This document shows positions 17,960-29,516 of a stretch of 64,000 nucleotides of DNA, in pieces. Positions within the stretch are counted from its first letter, which is position 1. Each line of letters starts with the position of its first letter. Below the pieces are notes generated by a model. That model had not been told where the DNA came from. It did not search any database and was given only the letters and a program-made list of their open reading frames with translations. This DNA is from Pirellulales bacterium. Its GTDB lineage: Bacteria; Planctomycetota; Planctomycetia; Pirellulales; Lacipirellulaceae. Made by a program: the position numbers and the translations under genes. The DNA lies in contig JAHBXQ010000001.1 in the NCBI GenBank assembly GCA_019636345.1, forward strand, positions 62,001 through 126,000. Direction: 5' to 3'.

Positions 17960-20900
17960 ATGTCAACTATCCATGACACATCAGGCCAGGCGCATCCGTA
18001 TTGGTACGAGTGGTTCGTGGGTCTGGTCGAAGTCGTGAAGCTTCTGAACCCAGACGAAGGCATAGAGAAGGTGGCCTTTCAGGTCGCGGCACTTCAAGGA
18101 TGGGACGATGTAGTAGTCGTACACTCCAACGGCAAGCGCTTTTTCCAGGTCAAACACACGCGCGAAGAACACAACCTAACCTTCGGTAGTTTGGTTGAGG
18201 TAGACGACTCCGGAAAGTCGCTCCTCGGCAGTCTCTTCGAGGGCGCCAGGAACGGCGGACTGCTCGCCCCCGCACACGAGTTGGTCCTCTATACCAATCG
18301 CGAAGACGGCTCACGTTGGTCAACACGTCAGAACGGCGATCGCCGCCCCCCTCTCCTGGAGTTCTGGCAGTGGCTTCAGCAGGAACTTGAGTCAAGCGAT
18401 CTCGCGGACATTTCCGTGCCGTCGGTCGATGACAAGCAATTGGATTACGCACCAGCATGGGGCGAGTGGATAGCCTGCTTTAGGGGGCATAATCACGACG
18501 CGACTGAGTTTCTGAAGCGGCTTCACATCCGAACAAAAGAGGATGACCTGGATGGACTGGAGTCCGACATTCGCACGTCGCTAGCGGATGCGTTTGGGAT
18601 AACCAATGAACAGGCCGCCCCGCTTTTCGATGCGTTGTGCCGGGAACTGCGTACATGGACTACGGGGCACGATGGTGTCACGGTTGAGGATCTTTGCAGC
18701 GCGTTGACCCTCGCGCCGGCGTCAAAAGACTTCGCTCCCGCCCCACCACCTCCATCTCCCTTCTTTCCAACTCGATTGCCCGTCGCCGAGCAGCTGCAAA
18801 GAGACTTGCTCGATGAAAATGTAGAGCCAGTAGTGTTCCTAACTGGAGAGCCCGGGGCTGGGAAAACAAGCGCGGTAAGTTGGCTGGCGAACCGCAGGAC
18901 AGATCAAGCCTTCCAAGGAATCATAGGGGTCAGGTTCTTTTGTTTCGAGCCGATCCGACCAGAGCAGCCGTTTATCTCCCCAGATTCTTCACGCGTCACA
19001 CCGGAAGAGCTGTGGTTATCCCTTTTAAATCAGCTAAGACGAGGGCTCACTGGTCGACTCAACGAATTAAAGGTCCCGTTACGCAACGAGTTCCTTTCGT
19101 GGCAAGAGGCGAGAGAACATGTGTTAAGGCTTGCTGACACCCTCGGACAGGAACTCGGTAGACGATTCGTAATCGCGATTGATGGAATCGACCACGCAGC
19201 ACGTGCCTCGCAGATTCTGCCCGATCAAGTTGGCAAGTTCTTCTCTTCTCTGCCATCGCCGGACGAAACACATTCAAGGCAGATTCGGCTGCTGATAGCC
19301 GGTCAGCCGTCCCAGTACTACATGGACCGGTACCCGACGTGGCTCACGATAGAACATCCGAAAGTCCGTTGCATTGACTTGCCTGTACTTGAGCAGGTTG
19401 ACATCAAGTGCCTCCTCCAGGAGTCGTCTGCACCTCTTAATCGGTCACAAACGGACGACGTAGCGCGCCTAATCAACAGGTACTCGTTAGGTAACACACT
19501 GTCCGTGGTATTTGCTGTTGCAGAAGCCGAGCTGTGCAATACGCTCGAGGAACTCGAGTCACGGCTGGACGCTCGCTCCCTCAAAGATGGGTTGTCCCAG
19601 TACTATGATTCCATATGGACCGATGCGTTAGGCGATGCAAAGGACCTGAGTTGCCCCCTTGCAGGAGCTATCTCACTGGCTCGAACACCGATCACATCGC
19701 AGCAACTATCCAGAATCTTCGGTGTGTGGGAGAAGCCCGTCCCGTGGTGGGAGCAGGTGCTGAATGATCTAGGTCCGCTACTGCGAAGAGAAGGCGACCG
19801 GTACCTCATCAGGCACAACGACGTCCGAGTGTTTCTCGCATCACGGTTCAACGCATTCAATGCGGAAGAGCGGCGAACTGTCGCATCTCAGATCGTTGAC
19901 TACTACGCTGATAGTGCGTCTGATCGCCTTGGCGCACACCTTCAGCTGTTCTCACTTCTAAGGCTCTCCGGTCGCATAGTTGAGGCCGCGACTCTTTTTG
20001 ACGTAGATTGGGTATTGGAAGGTGCAGTGCTCGGAATAGAAGCGAATCAGCTGCATCAAGAAGGGGAAGCAGCGGTAGCCTCACTGCCCTTCGCCAAAGA
20101 CTGGTGTAAGGTGGTCTCAGTGTCTTGCGCACTCGATACTCTTGATCGGGTCAATGAGTTTTCTGAACACTATTTGCAGATCGAGCCATTGCAAAATGAG
20201 TTACCGCCCTTCCTTCCAGCAGAGGCGGGAGTACGTCCACTCGACCAATGGCAGCAAGCGGACTTTCACCAGTTAGTTTGGGATGCCCATGAACTAGTCG
20301 CAGGCGGCGACGACGATCGAGCACTCGGACTCCTGTCCCGTTGGTTGGGCGATTTGCGAATTGACGATGTCGTCAGGGCGATACCAGATCTCTCATCCGA
20401 TGTCACTGGCCGCATTCGTCAAAACGATGAGCCTCGGCTCAGCGACATGGCTGTTAGTGATTTTGAGGTACTCGGGTCACTCTCCGCCAAGTTGAAGTGG
20501 GAGTTCGGGGGGGATTTGCCTCAAGAAGCGCCTGCGATCGAGGAAGATGCCTTCCATGCGTTCGAAAGAGGTTTCGTTGATGAAGTCACTGCGTTGCCAT
20601 CCGTTGGTTCCGCAACTGAGCTCTTTGCTCAACACGAACCACTTTTCTTCACGAATTTCGAGTTAGCCATCCGGAACCTCGCGAAAGCCGAGGCCTGGGA
20701 CATGGTCGCCGAAACCTGCGCCATGATTGAAGACCACATTGGATCACTCAGCAACGAGTTCCTCCTTGAGGCCTCCTGGTACGCATTAAGGGCAGGCGTT
20801 GCGTCGGGATCCGATTGGATTCTGAACGCTGAGCACGCCTGCGAAAAGCTGCCCAGGGTACCGAAGCACCATGCCGGAAGCGACCTCAACCTAGCACAAT

Positions 20901-23698
20901 ACGTGAACACCGCCAGATCGCTCGGATGGAGTAACACCAGCTTGGACACGGGAGACATTGCCGACTTGGTCTACAAGGCCTTTGAGCCACCAGACAAAGA
21001 AGCAGTAATCAACGCGTGGCGGCTGCTTTTTCGTGCAGCTGCGGTCGTAGGGAGGCTAGACCGCTATTCTGCTCAAGCTGATTGGGAATCAGCGTCCGCC
21101 CTGTTTGCACCAGACTATATCCAACAGCTCTTGCAAGCCTTGTGGGGCGACGTCATTTACATGGCGCCATATGAGTTTGTGGGTAGGAAAGAAGCGGCCA
21201 CGCTCGCAGAAGCGCTGGCCGAGTATTGCGGCAAGCTCGGAGGCAGTCATGATCATGCAGCATTCGATGCGGCATTGCCCTTTGCTATGGATGTTGTTCG
21301 TGGTTCGCGGGTTAGGGCAATCTGGGATGTAGTGAACCGACATGGAAGGCTCGATGTGCTCCGAGAGTGGGTTAGGGTGTACATAGGGGACACCGGGAGG
21401 GCATGGGAATGGGCGACGCAGGAAGCAAGAGAAGCCGTCAGGGAGTTTTCACCGCTAGCCCGGTCGATTGGAATGCACGAGGTGGCCGATTATGCCGAGA
21501 GCCGTGCAAGCAACTTGATAGTCGGCTACGTCGAACGAAAAGAGTATTCGTTTTCTAGAACGCAAGACTGGTTTGCGGATGCTGCGCAGAATGCCCCAGA
21601 AATCTGGTCTAGTGAAGGATGGAGGCTTTGGGAGCTGTGTCGCATCTGTGATGAAAAAGGTGGGGATAATCGAGTAGAGTCGGAGATTCTCACGAGCATC
21701 AGCGCCGCTGCAATTCGCTCGGGTAAAATCACTGCTTGGTGGCGTTTGGCTTCGACGACATTCCCAAGAAAGTGCGAGCGAGATTGGCACTATCAGCTGC
21801 GACAGCAATTTGTTGAAGGATTCACGTTAGCTTTAGCGCAAGGTCTGTCCATCAGTGACGACGAGATTCTGCAGACTTGGAGTGTCGCCTTATCGCTGAG
21901 CTACTGGCATGAAAATGGCGATACGTCCGCGCTAATGGCGCTACGAGATGCCTTACTCAAATACGCATCACTTGAGCGAAGAGGCGAGTTCAAAGAGGCA
22001 ATGGGATCGGTAAGTCCGGTCGTATTGAGAAAGAGCGATGAGGAGGATCGTGAGCATTCGACGACTGAAGACCAGGGGTTACCACCCGTTGGGCCGCGGA
22101 GTGAGAGTGAATGGTGGAAAGAACTTGAAGACTTTCTCAAAGACCAGGATGACGAGAGTCGGTATTGGAGGCACGCCAGCGGACTCCTGGCGATCGCGCA
22201 TCGGCGAGCTCAGCAGCACGGCAACGACGCGTTGATCGAAGGACTTCGTGTTCAGCTTGATATGCACATGCGCTGGGCTTTCGGCGGAGAACGGGGAGGC
22301 AAGGTGTCAGCACTCCCCGATGCGCAGCTGGAATCAGCCGATGAGGTCTTCGTAGAGCTTAGCAAGGTACTGCTGGACACATTCAGCGTTGAGGTTACGG
22401 TGGCGGCACTGGAAGGGATCCACAGCTATGTCGCTCAGCGGCCGACCATTATCTCGCGGCTCTTCGACGAAGTTGCTGGTGAATGGCCGCGAAGATGGTT
22501 GCTCAGCGCTGCTGAGTCGTGGGCAGTTCTTTACCCGGATAGTCTTTCAGAGGCCTCGGCAAAGATTGAGAGTTTGCTCCAGGCTGGCGATTTTGTCTGT
22601 CGCCTGCAGGCGTGGATTGTCTTGACCCGAAACGCTCAGGCCTTGGGCGTAGATGGCCCCGCATTCTCGGTGCCTGATAAACCGGAGCGATCTGTGCAAG
22701 AGAGCGACAATTTAGATGGACAATTGCTTGAGATCCCACCCACAGAGCTGGGCTCGGTTAGTCTTGCAAACAAGTTTTCATCAGTTCACATGCTCTTGCG
22801 TTTCTGCGGGCTGTTCGGGTTCCGATTCGAGAAGCTCGAAGGTCTCATTGCCAAGGAGTTGATCGACCAAGTCGACCGCAGCAGTCACGACCGGAAACAA
22901 CACGGACCACACCGCCATGGTGACTTTACGTACGTGACCGCGCAGGCGGAGAAGGCATTCGGGAACGCAGTTAGTTCCATCCTGAGCGCGGACTGGTGCG
23001 GCAATACACAGATAGCGAAGTTGTGCCAAGCGATCCTTCCCAATGAAGACGCCTGGATTCAGCGGAGACGTCCTGGCGCGATCAGGCTCATAGACGACTG
23101 GCCAGCAGAATCTGAGTACGGTGGGCAGGACGTTGATTTGGAAACGCGATGTAAGCGTATGCTGGAAGCAACCAAGGGGGCCTGTGTTGAAGATCGGTGG
23201 AGGGTCATTGCCGCGCGAACGAGGGACTTCACCTGGAAGGAAGACTATGATCTACACTACTGGTTTGAAGAAGCCGAGGATTCCTTTCTCATCACTGTGC
23301 CGAAAGTGCCGACATGCCCCGGCGGAAGATCCTTCGTCTGGTGGATCGGAGAGCCGCTAGAAATTGATCGGGGTCGGTTTGTTTCGGGGCTTTTTGTCGG
23401 CGGGCACCAGAGGTTATCGCACTGTCACTTTGAAATCCGGCCACCGTTGGAGTGGCGCGACGGACTTGGCTGGTTGCCTAACCCTCAAAACCCTCTTGAG
23501 TGGTTTCTTGACGGCGAGGTGGTTGCACGATACGAACGGATACACGGAGCGTTGCGAAGCAACCCACACGGACCGAAATATCGCCAGCCAATCATAGATC
23601 GGTGGATCGTTACGCACTCCGCATTCGATGCAATGCTGAATAGGTACCCGCATCTCCGCGAGAGGCACACATTTGACAGTTGTCAGTTCAAGGATTGA
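17960..23698 (+). CDS. Avs-like STAND NTPase with N-terminal nuclease (predicted anti-phage defence)
   Basis: This is a 1912-residue protein. Residues 12-220 resemble the Cap4/DUF4297 dsDNA nuclease family, a PD-(D/E)xK fold: acidic helix (Glu17, Glu24), Asp49/Asp50 on a strand (WDDVVVV), then the Q-x-K signature FFQVKH (Gln63, Lys65). Residues 270-630 form a STAND-type P-loop NTPase: Walker A GEPGAGKTS (296-304, Lys302), Walker B FVIAIDGIDHA (Asp408, Asp411), sensor strand RLLIAGQPS (443-451) and a winged-helix-like segment ending in IRHNDVRVFLASRF (about 615-631). The remaining ~1280 residues are helical and repeat-like without a recognised motif. This order (nuclease, STAND NTPase, long sensor) is that of antiviral Avs proteins, which bind a phage protein, oligomerise and cut DNA. 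Base composition is clearly lower in GC than the neighbours, which suggests transfer. It stands alone. Defence role is inference. Confidence 0.8.
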   Translation: MSTIHDTSGQAHPYWYEWFVGLVEVVKLLNPDEGIEKVAFQVAALQGWDDVVVVHSNGKRFFQVKHTREEHNLTFGSLVEVDDSGKSLLGSLFEGARNGGLLAPAHELVLYTNREDGSRWSTRQNGDRRPPLLEFWQWLQQELESSDLADISVPSVDDKQLDYAPAWGEWIACFRGHNHDATEFLKRLHIRTKEDDLDGLESDIRTSLADAFGITNEQAAPLFDALCRELRTWTTGHDGVTVEDLCSALTLAPASKDFAPAPPPPSPFFPTRLPVAEQLQRDLLDENVEPVVFLTGEPGAGKTSAVSWLANRRTDQAFQGIIGVRFFCFEPIRPEQPFISPDSSRVTPEELWLSLLNQLRRGLTGRLNELKVPLRNEFLSWQEAREHVLRLADTLGQELGRRFVIAIDGIDHAARASQILPDQVGKFFSSLPSPDETHSRQIRLLIAGQPSQYYMDRYPTWLTIEHPKVRCIDLPVLEQVDIKCLLQESSAPLNRSQTDDVARLINRYSLGNTLSVVFAVAEAELCNTLEELESRLDARSLKDGLSQYYDSIWTDALGDAKDLSCPLAGAISLARTPITSQQLSRIFGVWEKPVPWWEQVLNDLGPLLRREGDRYLIRHNDVRVFLASRFNAFNAEERRTVASQIVDYYADSASDRLGAHLQLFSLLRLSGRIVEAATLFDVDWVLEGAVLGIEANQLHQEGEAAVASLPFAKDWCKVVSVSCALDTLDRVNEFSEHYLQIEPLQNELPPFLPAEAGVRPLDQWQQADFHQLVWDAHELVAGGDDDRALGLLSRWLGDLRIDDVVRAIPDLSSDVTGRIRQNDEPRLSDMAVSDFEVLGSLSAKLKWEFGGDLPQEAPAIEEDAFHAFERGFVDEVTALPSVGSATELFAQHEPLFFTNFELAIRNLAKAEAWDMVAETCAMIEDHIGSLSNEFLLEASWYALRAGVASGSDWILNAEHACEKLPRVPKHHAGSDLNLAQYVNTARSLGWSNTSLDTGDIADLVYKAFEPPDKEAVINAWRLLFRAAAVVGRLDRYSAQADWESASALFAPDYIQQLLQALWGDVIYMAPYEFVGRKEAATLAEALAEYCGKLGGSHDHAAFDAALPFAMDVVRGSRVRAIWDVVNRHGRLDVLREWVRVYIGDTGRAWEWATQEAREAVREFSPLARSIGMHEVADYAESRASNLIVGYVERKEYSFSRTQDWFADAAQNAPEIWSSEGWRLWELCRICDEKGGDNRVESEILTSISAAAIRSGKITAWWRLASTTFPRKCERDWHYQLRQQFVEGFTLALAQGLSISDDEILQTWSVALSLSYWHENGDTSALMALRDALLKYASLERRGEFKEAMGSVSPVVLRKSDEEDREHSTTEDQGLPPVGPRSESEWWKELEDFLKDQDDESRYWRHASGLLAIAHRRAQQHGNDALIEGLRVQLDMHMRWAFGGERGGKVSALPDAQLESADEVFVELSKVLLDTFSVEVTVAALEGIHSYVAQRPTIISRLFDEVAGEWPRRWLLSAAESWAVLYPDSLSEASAKIESLLQAGDFVCRLQAWIVLTRNAQALGVDGPAFSVPDKPERSVQESDNLDGQLLEIPPTELGSVSLANKFSSVHMLLRFCGLFGFRFEKLEGLIAKELIDQVDRSSHDRKQHGPHRHGDFTYVTAQAEKAFGNAVSSILSADWCGNTQIAKLCQAILPNEDAWIQRRRPGAIRLIDDWPAESEYGGQDVDLETRCKRMLEATKGACVEDRWRVIAARTRDFTWKEDYDLHYWFEEAEDSFLITVPKVPTCPGGRSFVWWIGEPLEIDRGRFVSGLFVGGHQRLSHCHFEIRPPLEWRDGLGWLPNPQNPLEWFLDGEVVARYERIHGALRSNPHGPKYRQPIIDRWIVTHSAFDAMLNRYPHLRERHTFDSCQFKD

Positions 23699-24118
23699 TG
23701 CCGTGTTAAAAGGCGTTTAGGCATTATCAACGCCCGACACTTGGCATGCTTGGCCCTTCTGAGACGACGTACATCCTCTTCAGTGAAATTTGATTTCTCA
23801 ATCGCTAACTCTCTCCGTTTTTTCGCGCCACTCCGTTTGTCGTCGATCGTGATTTAGACTGCGTCGGCCGTAAACGCCGAAGGCAGCTATGGAGAGCCGG
23901 AAGAGCGCCAAGGACGAACCGTCCTGGGGTGCATGTGGGCAACTCAAGACTCTGCGTTCGATGGCCTGGGCCGTCGCGAGCTTCTCACACTTGCGCCATG
24001 ACAGCGGTCGCATCGCCCCGCCAGCTTCTGAGAACCAGCCTTAGCCGCAGCGGGGGACTCCGCCGCCGGGGTTTGGGTGCAACAAGCGGAGGAGACGCGT
24101 CGATTCCCCCGGAGGCCT
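23699..24118. other. Intergenic region at the right edge of the insert
   Basis: The region is 420 bases long between convergent genes. The first ~150 bases keep the lower GC of the Avs-like gene and GC rises again after about 23900, so the right boundary of the insert probably lies here. No gene, direct repeat or transposase was recognised. Confidence 0.5.
23712..23734 (+). terminator. Hairpin just after the Avs-like gene
   Basis: GGCGTT and AACGCC form a 6-bp stem around an 11-base AT-rich loop, starting 14 bases after the stop codon. No clean T-tract follows, so termination is plausible from position but not assured. Confidence 0.3.
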
Positions 24119-25789
24119 TCACTCAGCCGGCTTGTCGATTTCGGTCACCAGGACTTTGAATTCGTACACCGCCGGGCGGCCGGTCGGCATGTCGCGCGAC
24201 ATGACCCGGCCGACGTAGATCGCCCCCGGTTGGGCGTCGAGGACGGTCGTCCCCGGCGGCCGTGACGGCGAGCCTTGGCTCGGTTTCACGATTTCCGCGT
24301 CGGACTTCAGCGCGTCGAGTTTCGTCAGGTCCAAGTGCTCGAACTGTTTCTTCCAAACTTGCGGCGCATTGGGGCCGGCGGATTCCGACGCTTCGTCGGT
24401 CGTCGTGCGGGTCGGCTTCCATCGCCCGACCCAGCCGGTTCCCGATCCAGGGAAGTACATCTGCTCCGTCACGTGCAGTTCGAGCGCGGGGCCTGTCTGC
24501 GTGAACCGCAGCCACGGGACCCCCGGGCCGTACGGGCCGTAGGAGGGTCGGCCGCCTTGGGGGCTGACCAATTCGGCCTCGCCGGAGGTGACGCTCTCGG
24601 ACGTCGCTTCGGGGCTGCCGGGATAACCCACGACCTTGACCCGCCAAGCGACGAGGGCTTTTCCTGTGAGCTGCCGGTGCAGCGTCAGCTTGGCGCCCAG
24701 CCCGACGACGCCGGGGGCGACCTCGAGCGGTTCGAACGCCTGGTTGTATCCCTCGCGCGTCCCGACGAGGCGGTAGTTGCCGGGAAACAACTGGAATTCG
24801 GCGTTTCCTTGGGCGGAGGTCTTCTGGGGCGCCGCCGGTTCGTCGCCGCGGCCGTCGACGTCTTGGACCGCGATCATCGTCTCGGCCAGGGGTTCGCCGC
24901 TGGCGTCGACCACGTCGACCCGCGCCACGACCCGGTCGGCGTCATCGTACCGCTCGACACGGAACCGGCCGGCATCCTCGGCGCCGAGCGTCGTGGCGCG
25001 GAACTCGAACTGCGCGCTCTTGAGCCCCGGGGCCGCGACGTTCAGCCGACACGGATCGTCTCTCGAGGAGCGATTCCGCAGGAACGTGAACAGCACGTAC
25101 CCGTCGGCGAACGATTCGAGCTTCTCGCGGTTGCCGTTGCAGGAAATGCGCAGCGCCGTGGAGGGGATCCCCGCGTCGTGTTGATCGACGACTCGGAAAT
25201 ACGCCGCGTGCAGTTCGCCGTCCTCGAAGAACGAAGCCCCGCCGGCCGCCGCGGCGACCTGATCGAGCCGCTTGATCAACTTGGGGGGCAGCAACTCGGT
25301 GCGGATGCGCTGCTCGATCTGTGCCGCCAACTGATCGACCAATCCGGGATAGACCCCGGCGATCGCCGCCCGGCGAGACTGGAACACGTCCCGAGCGCCC
25401 TTGCCGTACCCGGCGTCGACCAGACTGCGCGCGTACCAATAGGCGACGCGCGGATCGTCGGGGGCGAGGCGATACGCCTCGGACAGCAACCCCGCCGCAT
25501 GCCCGTCGGCGCCGTGGGTCAGCCGGGTTTCAAGCGCCTTGAGCAGCAGCCGATCGGCTTGCCCCGCTTCCTTCACGGCGGAGTCGGTCACCATGGCGAC
25601 CTCCTTGAAGGGGACCCGCAGCTTGGCTCCCCCGACGTCGATCACCAGTTCGGCGCCGTCCATCGCGACTTCGCCGACGATCACGGCGCCCGACTGCAGC
25701 GTGACCTGCTGGCCGGCGGGAGCGACCCGCGGCAGCGCCGTAACGAGCATGCCGACGAGCATCGTCGTCCGCCGAATCGAGGCGTTCAT
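24119..25789 (-). CDS. Secreted protein with TPR-like and carboxypeptidase-regulatory-like parts
   Basis: The product has 556 residues from ATG 25789, which has GGAG at proper spacing; the frame is open 18 codons further up. A signal peptide (MLVGMLVTALPRVAPAG) is followed by a beta-rich part (QQVTLQSGAVIVGEVAMDGAEL) that resembles exported FxxT/SH3-like sequences of planctomycetes. A TPR-like helical stretch (LLSEAYRLAPDDPRVAYWYARSLVDAGY) comes next. The middle contains a carboxypeptidase regulatory-like beta sandwich (ARVDVVDASGEPLAETMIAVQDV, then FQLFPGNYRLVGTREGY). No catalytic residues are visible. It is convergent with the Avs-like gene. It is probably periplasmic or cell-surface; function unknown. 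Confidence 0.75.
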   Translation of the reverse strand: MNASIRRTTMLVGMLVTALPRVAPAGQQVTLQSGAVIVGEVAMDGAELVIDVGGAKLRVPFKEVAMVTDSAVKEAGQADRLLLKALETRLTHGADGHAAGLLSEAYRLAPDDPRVAYWYARSLVDAGYGKGARDVFQSRRAAIAGVYPGLVDQLAAQIEQRIRTELLPPKLIKRLDQVAAAAGGASFFEDGELHAAYFRVVDQHDAGIPSTALRISCNGNREKLESFADGYVLFTFLRNRSSRDDPCRLNVAAPGLKSAQFEFRATTLGAEDAGRFRVERYDDADRVVARVDVVDASGEPLAETMIAVQDVDGRGDEPAAPQKTSAQGNAEFQLFPGNYRLVGTREGYNQAFEPLEVAPGVVGLGAKLTLHRQLTGKALVAWRVKVVGYPGSPEATSESVTSGEAELVSPQGGRPSYGPYGPGVPWLRFTQTGPALELHVTEQMYFPGSGTGWVGRWKPTRTTTDEASESAGPNAPQVWKKQFEHLDLTKLDALKSDAEIVKPSQGSPSRPPGTTVLDAQPGAIYVGRVMSRDMPTGRPAVYEFKVLVTEIDKPAE

Positions 25790-25967
25790 CGCAACATCTC
25801 CGTGACTTCGCGTGACGAGAGGAGCGCCGAACTGCCGGCGCAAACAACGCGGCGCCGCCGGGATCGACCCCGTCGACGCCGCGTCCGTATTATGCCAAGC
25901 CGTGCGGCAAATTGCGCCGGGAACTTGTCACAAGTTTGTCACAGGGCCGCGGCCATGCCGGCAACGG

Positions 25968-27629
<1,662 letters not shown>

Positions 27630-28373
27630 ATGGTTCGAGCCCTAATTGTCTTCGCGCTGCTGTCTTTGAGTTGGCAATCGCGAGCCAAAGAACCCCTACG
27701 CCAACCTGTCGTCAAGGAACCCGAACTGCAACAAGAACTCCTGCGCCGCATGGACCTCGACCAGAAGGCCCGCGGGGCACTGGTCGAATGGGAAAGAAAA
27801 CAAGGGACGCCGGTGCATGTCCATGCCGCCGACGCCGACAAGACGGCTGCCGAGATGGCCGCCGTGGCGAAGAAGCTGCTGCAAACGATGTCCCCGGAGT
27901 TTCAGAAACTTGCGCGGCAGGCGCAAGAGATCGATGTCGACAACACGGCGTGGATGAAGCAAGTGATCGAAAATCACGGTTGGCCCACCGCCGGGTTGGT
28001 CGGCAAGGAAGGCGCCAAGGCGGCGTGGCTCCTTGTCCAGCACGCCGATCAGGACGTCAGCTTCCAACGGCAGTGCCTGGACCTGATGACCGCGCTCCCC
28101 AAGGAATCGGTCTCCCAACAAGAACTCGCCTACTTGACCGATCGCGTGCTACTGGCCGAAGGGAAGAAGCAGCGCTACGGCACTCAGTTCGTGCCCGTTG
28201 GGGGCAAGTTCAAGCTGCGGCCGACTGAGGATGAAGCGACCCTCGACGACCGACGGCGCGAGGCCGGTTTGCCTCCGATCGCCGAGTACCTCCGAAGCGC
28301 CGAGCAGTTCTACGGCAACTCGAAAAACAAGGGAGGGGAAGCCGCGTCAGCTAAGGCGCCGCATCGCGAGTAG
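27630..28373 (+). CDS. Exported DUF6624 family protein
   Basis: The product has 247 residues from ATG 27630, preceded by AAGGGAG; upstream extension of the frame is not coding. A short signal peptide (MVRALIVFALLSLSWQSRA) leads into the mature protein. The body matches the DUF6624 pattern: LLRRMDLDQKAR near the front, then MKQVIENHGWPTAGLVGKEGAKAAWLLVQHAD, LAYLTDRVLLAEGKKQRYGTQF and a final DDRRREAGLPPIAEYL. The function of this family is unknown; it is found in many Bacteroidetes and planctomycetes. It ends just before the convergent beta-propeller gene. Confidence 0.85.
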   Translation: MVRALIVFALLSLSWQSRAKEPLRQPVVKEPELQQELLRRMDLDQKARGALVEWERKQGTPVHVHAADADKTAAEMAAVAKKLLQTMSPEFQKLARQAQEIDVDNTAWMKQVIENHGWPTAGLVGKEGAKAAWLLVQHADQDVSFQRQCLDLMTALPKESVSQQELAYLTDRVLLAEGKKQRYGTQFVPVGGKFKLRPTEDEATLDDRRREAGLPPIAEYLRSAEQFYGNSKNKGGEAASAKAPHRE

Positions 28374-28385
28374 ATTCGCCACGGC

Positions 28386-29516
28386 TCAATCGATCCGCGT
28401 CAGCTTCGTCACGCGCCCGGTCTGCACCCACTCGACCACGTAGATGTTCCCGTCGGCGTCGAAGCATGCGTCGTGCGGGTGGACGAACTTGCCTGGGCGC
28501 CATTGCGACTCGTCGCCGCGGATCGTCCAGTTCGGCTTTTCGCGGCCGTCCGGTTTGTCGCCGAGGATCCGCTCGCTGTCGTCCCCCAAGTGGCCGAGCA
28601 CTTGGTTCTGTGCGCCGAGCAACGTCACTCGGCCGAACAGGTCAGGGACCAGCAGCAGGTCCTCGCGCACATCAAGATTCGCCGGCAGATAGAAATCGTC
28701 TTGCGTGCGGCGATGTTCGCCGGCGAGCGTGAACCACTGCAACCGCCCATTCGCGCGGTCGGCGACGACCGCCAACGGCTCGGCGCCGCGGTCGTCGATC
28801 CAAATCCCGTGCGGCGTATCGAACGTTCCTGCGGCCTTCGCCTGATCCGAGGGCCCGCCGAAGCACGAGACCCAATTCGCGTCGTCGTCGTACCGATGGA
28901 TGCGGAACGATCCGTACCCGTCGGCGAGCAGGAACCCGCCCGCGGGCAAAAAGGCGAAGTTGGTCGGCTGGAATCGATTGCGTCCCCACGGGTCGTCGGT
29001 TCGCGGGACCAAGTCCTCTCCCGCGGCATAGAGCCCCGATTCCATCGGGGCGTACTTGCGCCAGACGAGTTCGCCGACGGCGGTGAATTTGGCGATCGAC
29101 CGTTGCTGCTTGTAGGCGGTGGCGTAGACGAACTCCTCGCTCCCTTCGCGGCGGACCTCCAGCCCGTGGCCGCCCCCTTGCAGCATCTGGCCGAACGAGC
29201 GGACGTACGTGCCGGCGGCGTCGAACACGAAGATCGCCGGGTGCTCGGGTTGGTCGAGCCGGCCCTCGTGAATGACGTACACCAGCCCGTCGCCGCCGAC
29301 CGCCGCATTGTGGGTCGTTTGCCAGGCGAACTTCGCCGGGAGCTTCGCCCAGTGATGATTCGCGACGAACGTCATGTCGCCGACCGTGAGAATCGGGTCT
29401 GCCGAGTCGGTCTTTCGGGCGAGCGCGATTCCCGGTGCGGCACACGCCGCCGCGAGCGCCACGGCGCCGCGATGAAACTCGCGGCGCGAAACACGAGGGG
29501 AATCGGAACGAGACAT
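28386..29516 (-). CDS. Tat-exported NHL/six-bladed beta-propeller protein
   Basis: The product has 376 residues from ATG 29516. The N-terminus has a twin-arginine motif (SRREFHRGAVALAAA, Arg11-Arg12) and a hydrophobic stretch ending in a cleavage-like region, so it should be exported folded. The rest has repeating blade-like sequence (GDGLVYVIHEGRLDQPEHPAIFVFDA, TYVRSFGQML, FDTPHGIWIDDRG, FVHPHDACFDADGNIYVVEW). This is the NHL or peptidyl-amidating-lyase-like propeller pattern common in planctomycetes. No lyase activity can be claimed. It could bind a ligand or act on polysaccharide or peptide substrates. Confidence 0.83.
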   Translation of the reverse strand: MSRSDSPRVSRREFHRGAVALAAACAAPGIALARKTDSADPILTVGDMTFVANHHWAKLPAKFAWQTTHNAAVGGDGLVYVIHEGRLDQPEHPAIFVFDAAGTYVRSFGQMLQGGGHGLEVRREGSEEFVYATAYKQQRSIAKFTAVGELVWRKYAPMESGLYAAGEDLVPRTDDPWGRNRFQPTNFAFLPAGGFLLADGYGSFRIHRYDDDANWVSCFGGPSDQAKAAGTFDTPHGIWIDDRGAEPLAVVADRANGRLQWFTLAGEHRRTQDDFYLPANLDVREDLLLVPDLFGRVTLLGAQNQVLGHLGDDSERILGDKPDGREKPNWTIRGDESQWRPGKFVHPHDACFDADGNIYVVEWVQTGRVTKLTRID

